DNA of 8,138 nucleotides from an uncultured Clostridia bacterium (lineage in GTDB: Bacteria > Bacillota > Clostridia > Oscillospirales > Ruminococcaceae). Shown here piece by piece: positions 1 to 7,497 of the stretch. The DNA is taken from contig CAMVBT010000105.1 of NCBI GenBank assembly GCA_947165805.1, positions 1-8,138 of the forward strand, written 5' to 3'. Position numbers and translations under genes: made by a program. Within the stretch, counting starts at the first letter, position 1; every line of letters starts with the position of its first letter. A model generated the notes under the pieces. That model was given only the letters and a program-made list of their open reading frames with translations. It did not search any database and had not been told where the DNA came from.

Positions 1-33
1 CTATCATCGGGACTACGATAAACGTTAGGATCA

Positions 34-39
34 TATAAT
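34..39 (+). promoter_or_regulatory. Possible -10 element for the c-di-GMP/kinase operon
   Basis: A perfect TATAAT lies 60 bp upstream of the preferred ATG at 99, in an AT-rich patch. No convincing -35 is seen 16-18 bp upstream. If it is used, transcription would begin near 46, which would exclude the TTG at 45 as a start codon and favour the ATG at 99. The leader would contain a strong but orphan Shine-Dalgarno-like run (AAAGGAG, about 62-68) with no start codon 5-10 nt after it. Confidence 0.35.
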
Positions 40-98
40 TTTTTTTGAGAATTACAGTCGGAAAGGAGCTGCGTCCTGCGAGGGCGCGGATCAAAGAT

Positions 99-2462
99 AT
101 GGCAAACTGGATAATGGTAGTGGACGATGATACCGCTAACCTGCAAATGGCGGGACATATACTGAGCAAGAACAATATGCGTGTCACGGCTCTGAAATCC
201 GGACGTGCGATGCTCGATTACATCAGGACGCATGAGTCGCCCGATCTGATACTGCTTGACATAAAAATGCCGGAGATGGACGGCTTTGAGGCGCTGAAAC
301 GCCTGCGCAGGCTGGAAAAGGAGCTCGTCAGGGAAGAGCTACCCGTCATCTTCCTCACCGCCAGCGAGGACGCAGATACCGAGAGCCGCGGCTTTGAAGT
401 CGGTGTATCTGACTACATACACAAGCCTTTCAGCCCGGACGTGCTTCTGCGCCGCATATACAATATCGTTTCCAAGCAGGAGCAGATGCTCAGTTTAAAG
501 ACCGAGGCCGCTACCGACCGCCTGACCGGATTCCTGAACAAGGCCGCCGCCGGTGTTGAAATGGCAAGGATATGCACGATGCAGAAGGGCAGTCTGCTGA
601 TGATAGACCTTGACTCGTTCAAGCTGGTCAACGATATCTACGGCCACGAAATGGGCGACAGGGTGCTTATCAGCTTCTCGCAGTCGATCGCCGCGGCAGT
701 CCCCGCGGGCAGCAGATGCGCGAGAATAGGCGGTGACGAGTTTGTCGCTTTCTGTCAGAATATGCTGACCGAGGAAGAAATAAGAGATTTCACGGCACGC
801 ATCAATGAGGAACTGGTCACCGAATCAAAGAAAATGATGGGCGAGGATATGGATATCCCGATCGGTGTCTCTGTCGGAGCGGTCTTCGTGCCGAGGCACG
901 GCAACGATTACAACGCCCTCCTCAAACTCGCGGACAAGGCGCTCTATACCGTCAAGCAGAACGGCAGGCACGGCTTCTGCATCTACCGCGCCGATCAGTA
1001 CAGCGATGACGAAGCAAGCATCAAGGAGCTTGATATCAGTATGCTGTCCACCATACTCGGCGAACGCACTATACCCGATGTGGCGCTGCAGCTTGACAAG
1101 GACGCGTTTTCCTACGTCTACCGCTACATCATGCGCTACACCGTGCGCAACCGCCGTACAGCCTGCAAGATACTGCTTACGCTCGTCAATACGGGCAGCA
1201 TAAATGACGGTATATACAAGGACCGCTGCGACGAAATGGGCAACCATATCCGTGAGTCGCTGCGAAAATCCGATATCCTTATGCGCAGCAGGTTCAATCA
1301 GTATTTCGTATTCCTTACCGATATACGCGAGCACGCCATTCCCAAGGTCATGAACGGCCTGATGCAGAAGTGGTACGAGAAATACGGCACCGATGTCAGC
1401 GTTTCATACGAGGCGGAGTTCATCGGCAGTGAGGGGCTGCCGGTCAGACCATATAACGAGAGCCTGATAGTCGTGGTCGATGACGACCTCGCCAACCGCC
1501 GTGTCGCGGGTCACGTGCTGGGCAAGGAGGGCTACAAGGTGACCGCTCTCGCTTCGGGGCGTGAGCTGCTTGAATATGTGGAGACCAATATACCCGACCT
1601 TATACTGCTCGATATAAAGATGCCGGAAATGGACGGCTTCGAGGTAATGGAAAAGCTGCACCGCATGGAACGCGACGTAGCAATGATACCCGTGATATTC
1701 CTTACCGCCGACGAAAGCGCCGAGGCGGAGAGCAAGGGGCTGTCGCTCGGTGCCATGGACTTCATCAAGAAGCCCTTCGTGCCGGATGTAATGCTGCTCC
1801 GCGTCCGTCACATACTTGAGCTCATAAGCCTGCAGCGCCGTCTGAGCGACGAGGTGGACAAGAAGACCGAGGAAAACAAGAGCCTGATGCTCAACGTAGT
1901 TCATTCCCTCGCGGACGCTATTGACGCGAAGGATACCTACACGAACGGTCACTCGGACAGAGTCGCGAAATATTCGCGCGAGATAGCGAAGCGCTCGGGT
2001 TACTCGATACAGGAGCAGGGCGACATATACCTCATGGGACTGCTGCACGATGTCGGCAAGATCGGCATACCGGACGCGGTCATCAACAAGCCCGCCAAGC
2101 TGACGGATGAGGAGTATGAGCTCATAAAGCATCACCCCGTAATGGGCGCGCGCATACTCCAGAACATAAAGGAGATGCCCAAGCTCGCCACAGGAGCGCG
2201 CTGGCATCACGAACGATACGACGGCAGCGGCTATCCCGACGGCCTCACGGGGGAGGATATACCCGAGGAGGCAAGGATAATAGCCGTGGCGGACGCCTAC
2301 GACGCCATGACCAGCCACAGAAGCTACCGCAAGCCGCTTTCGCAGGAATATGTGAGAGCGGAGATAGAGCGCGGGATAAACTCCCAGTTCGACCCGAAAT
2401 TCGCGGGCATCATGCTCGATATGATCGACGAGGATGTCGATTATAATATGAGGGAACAATAA
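99..2462 (+). CDS. Two-receiver response regulator with GGDEF, degenerate GGDEF and HD-GYP domains (c-di-GMP synthesis and breakdown)
   Basis: Numbering is from the ATG at 99 (787 aa). REC1 (about 4-125) has the acidic pocket D9-D11, phospho-acceptor D54 in LLDIKMPEMDG, T87 and K109. An intact GGDEF domain (about 145-310) has GGDEF at 211-215 and the DLDSFK and NDIYGHEMGD motifs, so diguanylate cyclase activity is expected; the usual RxxD I-site position reads PAGS. Residues about 325-450 look like a second, degenerate GGDEF domain: RFNQY at 398-402 replaces the signature, but RKSD at 389-392 keeps the I-site spacing. REC2 (about 456-580) has D461-D463 and D505. A helical linker leads to HD-GYP (about 600-780) with H618, HD 650-651, H678, HH 703-704, GYP 711-713 and D732, so c-di-GMP phosphodiesterase activity is expected. 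No membrane segment is seen, so it is probably cytosolic. An in-frame TTG at 45 would add 18 residues; ATG 99 is preferred because the REC fold starts immediately after it. The downstream kinase gene is 1 bp away and is the probable phosphodonor. Domain calls are firm; the net enzymatic direction is unknown. Confidence 0.93.
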   Translation: MANWIMVVDDDTANLQMAGHILSKNNMRVTALKSGRAMLDYIRTHESPDLILLDIKMPEMDGFEALKRLRRLEKELVREELPVIFLTASEDADTESRGFEVGVSDYIHKPFSPDVLLRRIYNIVSKQEQMLSLKTEAATDRLTGFLNKAAAGVEMARICTMQKGSLLMIDLDSFKLVNDIYGHEMGDRVLISFSQSIAAAVPAGSRCARIGGDEFVAFCQNMLTEEEIRDFTARINEELVTESKKMMGEDMDIPIGVSVGAVFVPRHGNDYNALLKLADKALYTVKQNGRHGFCIYRADQYSDDEASIKELDISMLSTILGERTIPDVALQLDKDAFSYVYRYIMRYTVRNRRTACKILLTLVNTGSINDGIYKDRCDEMGNHIRESLRKSDILMRSRFNQYFVFLTDIREHAIPKVMNGLMQKWYEKYGTDVSVSYEAEFIGSEGLPVRPYNESLIVVVDDDLANRRVAGHVLGKEGYKVTALASGRELLEYVETNIPDLILLDIKMPEMDGFEVMEKLHRMERDVAMIPVIFLTADESAEAESKGLSLGAMDFIKKPFVPDVMLLRVRHILELISLQRRLSDEVDKKTEENKSLMLNVVHSLADAIDAKDTYTNGHSDRVAKYSREIAKRSGYSIQEQGDIYLMGLLHDVGKIGIPDAVINKPAKLTDEEYELIKHHPVMGARILQNIKEMPKLATGARWHHERYDGSGYPDGLTGEDIPEEARIIAVADAYDAMTSHRSYRKPLSQEYVRAEIERGINSQFDPKFAGIMLDMIDEDVDYNMREQ

Positions 2463-2463
2463 A

Positions 2464-5055
2464 ATGAAGACTAATACGGAAAACAACGAGCTCTTCCAGA
2501 CCTCGCACCTGATGATGCTGATAAGCTATACCATCTTTTCCTCTATCCTCATCTGCGAATCACTGCTCATGGGGTGGGAAACATGGCCGCTTCTGCTGAT
2601 AACGGCGGGTGTCGGAGGGAGCTGGGTGCTTCATATACGGCAGAGCTTTTCTGACGATCAGAGGATATGGATATGCTCTGTCATGATGATGTGTACGTTC
2701 TTCTTCTACGGGATACATCTGACCAGCACCTTTGATCTGGCGGTGGTCATGAGCGCGGTGATAACGCTGTATACCATGACGGGCAAAAAGGCGCTGATAA
2801 CGCTTTGTCAGATCACATACTTCCTCACCATGGCGTATGAGATCTGGCAGATGGTGTCCACGGGACAGGAATTCGACAGCCTCATCATAACCCGCACTAT
2901 GCTGCACTTCGCAATGATAATCATGGTCGGCTGGATAGCGAAGGTCATCATCGGCAAGTGGGAGCAGGTGCTCAGCAAATCCCATTCCGAGATCGAACAG
3001 CTCACCGACGCTACGGACAGGCTCAATGATTTCCTCGCGAACGTGTCCCACGAACTGCGTACCCCGATAAACGCTGTCATAGGCTTTTCGGGAATATGCA
3101 TCGACAAGGAGAAGGACGACGAGATACGCACAGATATGATAGCCGTGCGTGACGCGGGCAAGCGCGTCGCGGAGCAGATAAGCGATATCCTCGATTACTC
3201 CGAGATAGACCGAAGCAAGCTCGCGAACAACTGCGAGGACTATATGACAGCGTCGGTCCTCAACGATCTTGTGGCGGAGATACGCCCGCACAAGCCCGAT
3301 AACCTCGAGCTCATAATAGACGTCGATCCGGCTATCCCGACGGTGATGAACACCGATATAGGCAAACTGAAAAAGATACTCAGCCACCTGATAATGAACG
3401 GCCTGAAATATACCCGCGAGGGCGGCGTATATGTGCGTATGTCCTCGGTCCCGCAGGATTACGGCGTGAACCTGTGCATTGAGGTCACGGATACCGGCAT
3501 AGGTATGAGCGAGGAGGAGACAGAGCGCATATCCGAGCGCTTCTATCAGGTGAATTCGAGCCGCACGCGCTCGAGCGGCGGTCTCGGGCTCGGTATGGCG
3601 ATAGTTTCGGGCTTTGTCGCGTCCCTCGGAGGCTTCATGACACTGAAGAGCTCCCCGGATCACGGCACCACCGTCCATGTCAGCATACCGCAGAAGGTCG
3701 TGGACAGCACAAGCTGTATGTCCGTTGCGAACAGAGAACGCCTCTGCCTCGGCGCGTTCCTGCATTTTGAGAAGTTCCCGGACCCCAACGTCCGCGAATA
3801 CTACAATATAATGGTAAAGAATATCGTCAGCGGTCTGAATGTGCGTATGCACCGCGTTGACAACGCCGAGAACCTTAAAAAGCTGCTCGGCTCCGTCCGA
3901 CTCACGCATCTTTTCGTCGGAGACACCGAGTATCTCGGCAACGCGGAGCTTATGGAGAAGCTGGCGAAGGAAATGATGGTCGTTATAGTCGCGGACGGCA
4001 AGTTCACGCTGCCGGAGGGCTCAAAGGCGCACATCATGGAGAAGCCGTTCTACTGCTTCCCCGTTGCTTCGATACTGAACATCACCGCGGACGACGAGCC
4101 CGTTGAGGAGAACGTTATGCGCTGCGACGGCGTCAGGGCTCTCGTTGTCGATGACGAGCCGATGAACCTGACCGTTGCGAAGAGCATTTTCGGAAGATAC
4201 GGCATGATCGTCACTACCGCGGCCTCGGGCGTGGAGGCTCTCGAAAAGTGCCGCGAACAGCGCTTCGATATCGTGTTCATGGATCACATGATGCCGGGTA
4301 TGGACGGCGTTGAAACGATGAAGCGCATACGCTCCGACGCGGCGAGACTGCGCAACGATCTGCCTATGGTCGCTCTGACAGCGAACGCCGTCAGCACCGC
4401 AAAGGAGATGTTCCTTGCCGAGGGCTTTGACGGCTTTGTGAGCAAGCCTATCGAGCTGGTCGAGCTGGAGAGAGTGCTGAAAAAGGTGCTTCCGCAGTCA
4501 ATGGTCACCTATGTGAAGCCGGACAGCCCCGAAAAGACCGCGAGACCGCAGCCTGCGGCAGCAGCGCCCGCGGAGCCCGCCGAAAAGCAGGAGGACGATC
4601 TCTGCGTGAAGCTCAGGGAGCTCGGCGCCGACCCGGATCAGGGGCTCCATTACTGTCAGGGCGATGAGGAATTCTACCGCACCATGCTGGTGCAGTTCGC
4701 CTCGGAGAGCGTCGGTAAGCGCGCCTTAATGGAGGAGGCGGTGAATAAAGCCACTCTTGAGGACTATGAGATACTTGTCCATGCGCTGAAAAGCACGTCA
4801 AAGATGATAGGGAATATGAGCCTTTCCGAGGACGCACGCGCTCTTGAATTCGCCTGCAAGGAGGGCAGGGGAGACTTTGTACGCGGCAGGCACCCCGAAT
4901 TGATGAAGCAATACACCGATTTCTGCGACGGCCTTACAGCCATGCTCGGCAGTGAAGATGCCGACACTTCTTCCGACGACGATGTGCTTGAGTTCCCGAC
5001 GGGCGGGGACGACGATGTGATGGAGTTCGAGCCCTGCGGAGATCAGCCGCTCTGA
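2464..5055 (+). CDS. Membrane hybrid sensor histidine kinase (HisKA-HATPase-pseudoREC-REC-Hpt)
   Basis: 863 aa. Six hydrophobic segments (about 16-36, 41-58, 68-86, 90-106, 110-131, 144-163) with very short loops suggest sensing within or at the membrane rather than through an external domain. HisKA carries H196 in the NVSHELRTP motif. HATPase shows N312 (N box), DTGIG at 343-347, the ERFYQ F-box, and GGLGLG at 372-377. Residues about 427-541 resemble a receiver without its phospho-Asp (the position reads G486 in LFVGD) but with a KP at 527-528. The true receiver (about 558-675) has D563, D564, D607 in FMDHMMPGMDG, T639 and K661. A Pro/Ala-rich linker (about 685-708) leads to an Hpt domain (about 712-815) with H773 in HALKSTSKMIG. 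The acidic tail repeats DDDVxEF twice. All catalytic motifs are present, so a full multistep phosphorelay is expected, probably ending on the receivers of the upstream gene. A GAGGGAA ribosome site within the end of the upstream gene precedes the ATG. The signal is unknown. Confidence 0.93.
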   Translation: MKTNTENNELFQTSHLMMLISYTIFSSILICESLLMGWETWPLLLITAGVGGSWVLHIRQSFSDDQRIWICSVMMMCTFFFYGIHLTSTFDLAVVMSAVITLYTMTGKKALITLCQITYFLTMAYEIWQMVSTGQEFDSLIITRTMLHFAMIIMVGWIAKVIIGKWEQVLSKSHSEIEQLTDATDRLNDFLANVSHELRTPINAVIGFSGICIDKEKDDEIRTDMIAVRDAGKRVAEQISDILDYSEIDRSKLANNCEDYMTASVLNDLVAEIRPHKPDNLELIIDVDPAIPTVMNTDIGKLKKILSHLIMNGLKYTREGGVYVRMSSVPQDYGVNLCIEVTDTGIGMSEEETERISERFYQVNSSRTRSSGGLGLGMAIVSGFVASLGGFMTLKSSPDHGTTVHVSIPQKVVDSTSCMSVANRERLCLGAFLHFEKFPDPNVREYYNIMVKNIVSGLNVRMHRVDNAENLKKLLGSVRLTHLFVGDTEYLGNAELMEKLAKEMMVVIVADGKFTLPEGSKAHIMEKPFYCFPVASILNITADDEPVEENVMRCDGVRALVVDDEPMNLTVAKSIFGRYGMIVTTAASGVEALEKCREQRFDIVFMDHMMPGMDGVETMKRIRSDAARLRNDLPMVALTANAVSTAKEMFLAEGFDGFVSKPIELVELERVLKKVLPQSMVTYVKPDSPEKTARPQPAAAAPAEPAEKQEDDLCVKLRELGADPDQGLHYCQGDEEFYRTMLVQFASESVGKRALMEEAVNKATLEDYEILVHALKSTSKMIGNMSLSEDARALEFACKEGRGDFVRGRHPELMKQYTDFCDGLTAMLGSEDADTSSDDDVLEFPTGGDDDVMEFEPCGDQPL

Positions 5056-5068
5056 TGTCATAAACAAG

Positions 5069-5107
5069 AAAACTGCTTCTTCTGCAATGCGGAAGAAGCA
5101 GTTTTTT
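5069..5107 (+). terminator. Rho-independent terminator, probably bidirectional
   Basis: CTGCTTCTTC at 5073-5082 pairs perfectly with GAAGAAGCAG at 5092-5101. The stem extends inward through a T-G wobble and GC pairs to an AAT triloop, and outward through AAAA/TTTT. The run TTTTTT (5102-5107) follows on the plus strand, 14 bp after the kinase stop. Read from the minus strand, the same stem is followed by TTTTC, so it can also end cdaR transcription. This one hairpin separates the two convergent operons; the remaining gap (5108-5152) holds only a tiny GGCG/CGCC hairpin without a T-run. Confidence 0.93.
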
Positions 5108-5152
5108 GATGTCCTGTTATAGGTCTGTCTGCGGTACGAGGCGTGAGCGCCG

Positions 5153-6472
5153 TTAAACGGATTCCTGTTCCTCGATGTCCTCCTCGGCCTCGGTTATCAG
5201 CAGTTCGACCTTGTATTCCTCGCCCGCTACCCACGCTTTGGCGCTCGCGCCGGAGAGGCGGAACGTTACGGTGACGGTCTTTGTGCCCTGCGCAAGCTCA
5301 ACGCCGAGCAGGTTGATCGTCGCGTAGATATCGGAGGAGGTCATTTCCTGAATGTAGTTGGAATAGCCGACCACATTCACCGTAAGCTCGTTGGTGAGCA
5401 CCTTGACGTCGTAATTCGACGGCTTGTTGATTATCGTGAAGTTGTCCGACGGCACCATGAAGCCGAGCTGGCCGAAATCGTCGGCCTTGGGGAAGGTGAC
5501 GGTTATCGTCTTGTTGCCGGAGATGTTCTTATAGCCCTCGGGGAGCTCTACCGGCATTGAGATGCCGCCCTGAAGGTCCTTCAGCGTCAGCGCGCTGAGC
5601 GATATCTCGCCGATATCTATCGCGTCGAGATTGTCTATCGAGCTGTCCGGGGAGGCTATGGTTATCTCGTCGATCGACATATTGTATTCAAGGTCCTTGA
5701 CCGAGAAGCCCGTAGATGTCTTTGAGCCTGTGAACTTTACCTGAACGGGCAGGGTCTTGACCTTGTAGATGGGGACGTCCACGATGAAATCAGACGCGCT
5801 GCACGTTATTTTCGGCGAAACGAGCTTGATGCCGTTTCTGTTGAAGAACATGGGCGTAGCGCTGATCGCTACGGAATGGTCGAGCTCACCGTCCTCATAG
5901 GCCGCGACTGCCTGGATATGATCGACGGAGTTCACGAGCGTTTCCTCACCCGTTATCTCAACGGTCTTGGGGGAAACTGTCACGTCGCCCTCGATCTGCA
6001 TCTCGTCTGCTATTTTCAGCGAGTTGGTGTTGGGTATAACGTTGACTTCGCGGGTGACTATCTTCACGACTCTGACGACCGCGGTGAGGTTGTTCGTCGC
6101 TATGCGGCATTCGGCGTTGGTGTCAGTGAGAGTCACGTTGATCGGTACGGTGTATTCGCCCGAATTGTATATCTCCGACAGGTCGCAGGAAGCGGTGAAA
6201 TCGTCCGCCGTGAGGGTGCTCATAGAGTAGCGCTTGCCCTCTATCTGAACGGTCACTGCATCGGTGTCGAGCGAGACTATCTGTAAGTTCTCGTCAGCCA
6301 TCAGCGCTGTGGGCTCGCAGCTCACCGGGATATCCTTGATATGCATGGAGATATCCGGGAATATCTGTATCGAGATGAATACCCAGATTATTATCGAGAA
6401 CACCAGTGCCTGTATTATCGTTTTCAGATTGGTTACAAATCCGCTGGTGAAGCGCTTGAATACATTGCTCAC
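5153..6472 (-). CDS. cdaR: YbbR-domain protein, CdaA regulator CdaR
   Basis: 439 aa. A single N-terminal membrane helix (about 18-38) follows a short basic start, so the rest should lie outside the membrane. The remainder is beta-rich and fits about four YbbR repeats (roughly 43-133, 135-225, 230-330, 335-430), each with the V-x-V-x-G and P-x-V-x-V strand patterns, and an acidic C-terminus ending EEDIEEQESV. In Firmicutes CdaR binds the diadenylate cyclase CdaA and modulates c-di-AMP output (known for the family). The start is GTG at 6472-6470, and GTGA overlaps the cdaA stop by 4 bp, indicating translational coupling; GAGG lies just upstream inside cdaA. Family assignment rests on the membrane anchor, the repeat pattern and the position directly after cdaA. 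No glmM follows on this strand; the transcript meets the shared terminator. Confidence 0.9.
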   Translation of the reverse strand: MSNVFKRFTSGFVTNLKTIIQALVFSIIIWVFISIQIFPDISMHIKDIPVSCEPTALMADENLQIVSLDTDAVTVQIEGKRYSMSTLTADDFTASCDLSEIYNSGEYTVPINVTLTDTNAECRIATNNLTAVVRVVKIVTREVNVIPNTNSLKIADEMQIEGDVTVSPKTVEITGEETLVNSVDHIQAVAAYEDGELDHSVAISATPMFFNRNGIKLVSPKITCSASDFIVDVPIYKVKTLPVQVKFTGSKTSTGFSVKDLEYNMSIDEITIASPDSSIDNLDAIDIGEISLSALTLKDLQGGISMPVELPEGYKNISGNKTITVTFPKADDFGQLGFMVPSDNFTIINKPSNYDVKVLTNELTVNVVGYSNYIQEMTSSDIYATINLLGVELAQGTKTVTVTFRLSGASAKAWVAGEEYKVELLITEAEEDIEEQESV

Positions 6473-7386
6473 TGTTCCTCACCGCCTTTCTTTGAACGGT
6501 CAGGACGGCTTTTTTTCCTTTCCCTGTTCTTTTCCTTATTCTTTCGCTGTTCGGGGGTCACGGGGAACAGCTTCTTTCTGAGGTATATGTTCAGCTTCTC
6601 GCGGTCAAATCCGCGCTCGAGGCGGCCGTTCTCCGCGACGGAGATCATGCCGGTCTCTTCGGAGACCACGATAATGAGCGCGTCGGAGACCTCGCTCATG
6701 CCGATAGCGGCACGGTGGCGGGAGCCGAGCTCCTTGTTTATCAGTTCCTCCTTTGAGGGCTTCGGCAGGAAGCAGCCCGCCGCGTGTATCATGCCGTCGC
6801 GCATTATGACAGCGCCGTCATGAAGGGGAGTATTGGGGAAGAATATGTTCCTGAACAGCTCCTCGCTGGGTATGGCGTTTATTATCGTTCCGGTCTCTAT
6901 CTGCTCACCGAGCTTTGTCTGCCTCTCGATGACAATAAGCGCGCCGGTAGCGGTGCGGGAGAGCTTCTCGCAGGCGAGGCATATCTGATCGACCGCGAAG
7001 CTCTCCTTGTCCTGCGACTCCGGGAGCGATGTATCGAACAGCGAGATCGGCTTCATCATCTTCGAGCGTCCCACTTTCTCGAGGGCACGGCGAAGCTCGG
7101 GCTGAAACATTACGATGAACGCTATCAGTCCGACATTTATGACCATATTTCCGATGACCTTCATAGCCTTGAACTCGAACTGGTTGAGCAGGAACAGAAC
7201 GGCTGCGAGAACGACCACGCCCTTTATGAGCTGTTCGGCGCGCGTTTCATGTACGAGCTTTATGACCCAGTAGAGTATAAAGGCGAGAAAGATTATATCG
7301 AGGTAATCGACGGGGAAGGACATTGAACGGAAAACGCTGACCAGCGAGTTCCATATATCCGTAAGGTAATATAACAAATCAAGCAC
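6469..7386 (-). CDS. cdaA: Membrane diadenylate cyclase CdaA
   Basis: Makes cyclic di-AMP from two ATP. 305 aa from GTG 7386. Three membrane helices occupy about residues 28-105, followed by the FQPELRRALE motif typical of CdaA and then the DAC catalytic domain (about 120-265). The DAC hallmarks are PLHDGA with D190-G191-A192, and the RHR motif at 223-225 within SRHRAAIG. Both are intact, so the enzyme should be active. Length is slightly above the usual roughly 270-280 aa because of a strongly basic C-terminal tail (about 275-305, rich in K and R). Start choice is uncertain: TTG at 7377 (codon 4) has the better-spaced ribosome site (AAAGGGTG), while an ATG at 7323 (codon 22) has none and would cut the N-terminal segment seen in clostridial relatives. 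It is the first gene of a cdaA-cdaR operon, divergent from a RpiR-type regulator. Confidence 0.96.
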   Translation of the reverse strand: MLDLLYYLTDIWNSLVSVFRSMSFPVDYLDIIFLAFILYWVIKLVHETRAEQLIKGVVVLAAVLFLLNQFEFKAMKVIGNMVINVGLIAFIVMFQPELRRALEKVGRSKMMKPISLFDTSLPESQDKESFAVDQICLACEKLSRTATGALIVIERQTKLGEQIETGTIINAIPSEELFRNIFFPNTPLHDGAVIMRDGMIHAAGCFLPKPSKEELINKELGSRHRAAIGMSEVSDALIIVVSEETGMISVAENGRLERGFDREKLNIYLRKKLFPVTPEQRKNKEKNRERKKSRPDRSKKGGEEQ

Positions 7387-7402
7387 CCTTTTTTCCGAAT
7401 AG

Positions 7403-7423
7403 ATATAATATCACATATAATAT
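7403..7423. repeat. Tandem 9-bp direct repeat near the cdaA transcription start
   Basis: ATATAATAT occurs at 7403-7411 and again at 7415-7423, separated by CAC (12-bp period). It overlaps the putative cdaA -10 and start region. It could supply alternative -10 sequences, bind a regulator, or simply reflect AT-rich composition. Confidence 0.5.
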
Positions 7424-7449
7424 TGTATCATAATTTTTCAAAATTGCAA
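7422..7449 (-). promoter_or_regulatory. Probable sigma-A promoter of cdaA-cdaR
   Basis: Read on the minus strand, TTGCAA (7449-7444) and TACAAT (7427-7422) are separated by 16 bp, and TGA directly before TACAAT makes an extended -10. The start of transcription would fall near 7415, giving a leader of about 30 nt. The -35 lies inside one copy of the TGCAATTT motif, so a protein binding that motif could block this promoter. Confidence 0.65.
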
Positions 7450-7497
7450 GTGTTTTTACGCGATTTTTACGAATTTTTTTCAACTTTCTCCTTCATT

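Noticed and set aside
1..44. Possible tail of an upstream gene
   Set aside because: All three plus frames have a stop within the first 40 bases, so a preceding gene could end here, but too little sequence is visible to choose a frame or name it.
1404..2486. Long open frame on the minus strand (360 aa)
   Set aside because: Lies antisense within the REC2/HD-GYP region, has no family-like motif and is rich in His, Tyr, Val and Arg, as expected for a mirror of GC-biased codons.
2560..3909. Long open frame on the minus strand (449 aa)
   Set aside because: Antisense to the kinase core, whose motifs are all intact; composition is again that of a shadow frame and no ribosome site stands out.
5140..5151. 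Small hairpin GGCG-TGAG-CGCC just after the cdaR stop
   Set aside because: Only 4 bp with no T-run; the larger hairpin at 5069-5107 explains termination on both strands.
6784..7326. Plus-strand open frame (180 aa) opposite cdaA
   Set aside because: Fully antisense to the conserved CdaA domain; no recognisable motif.
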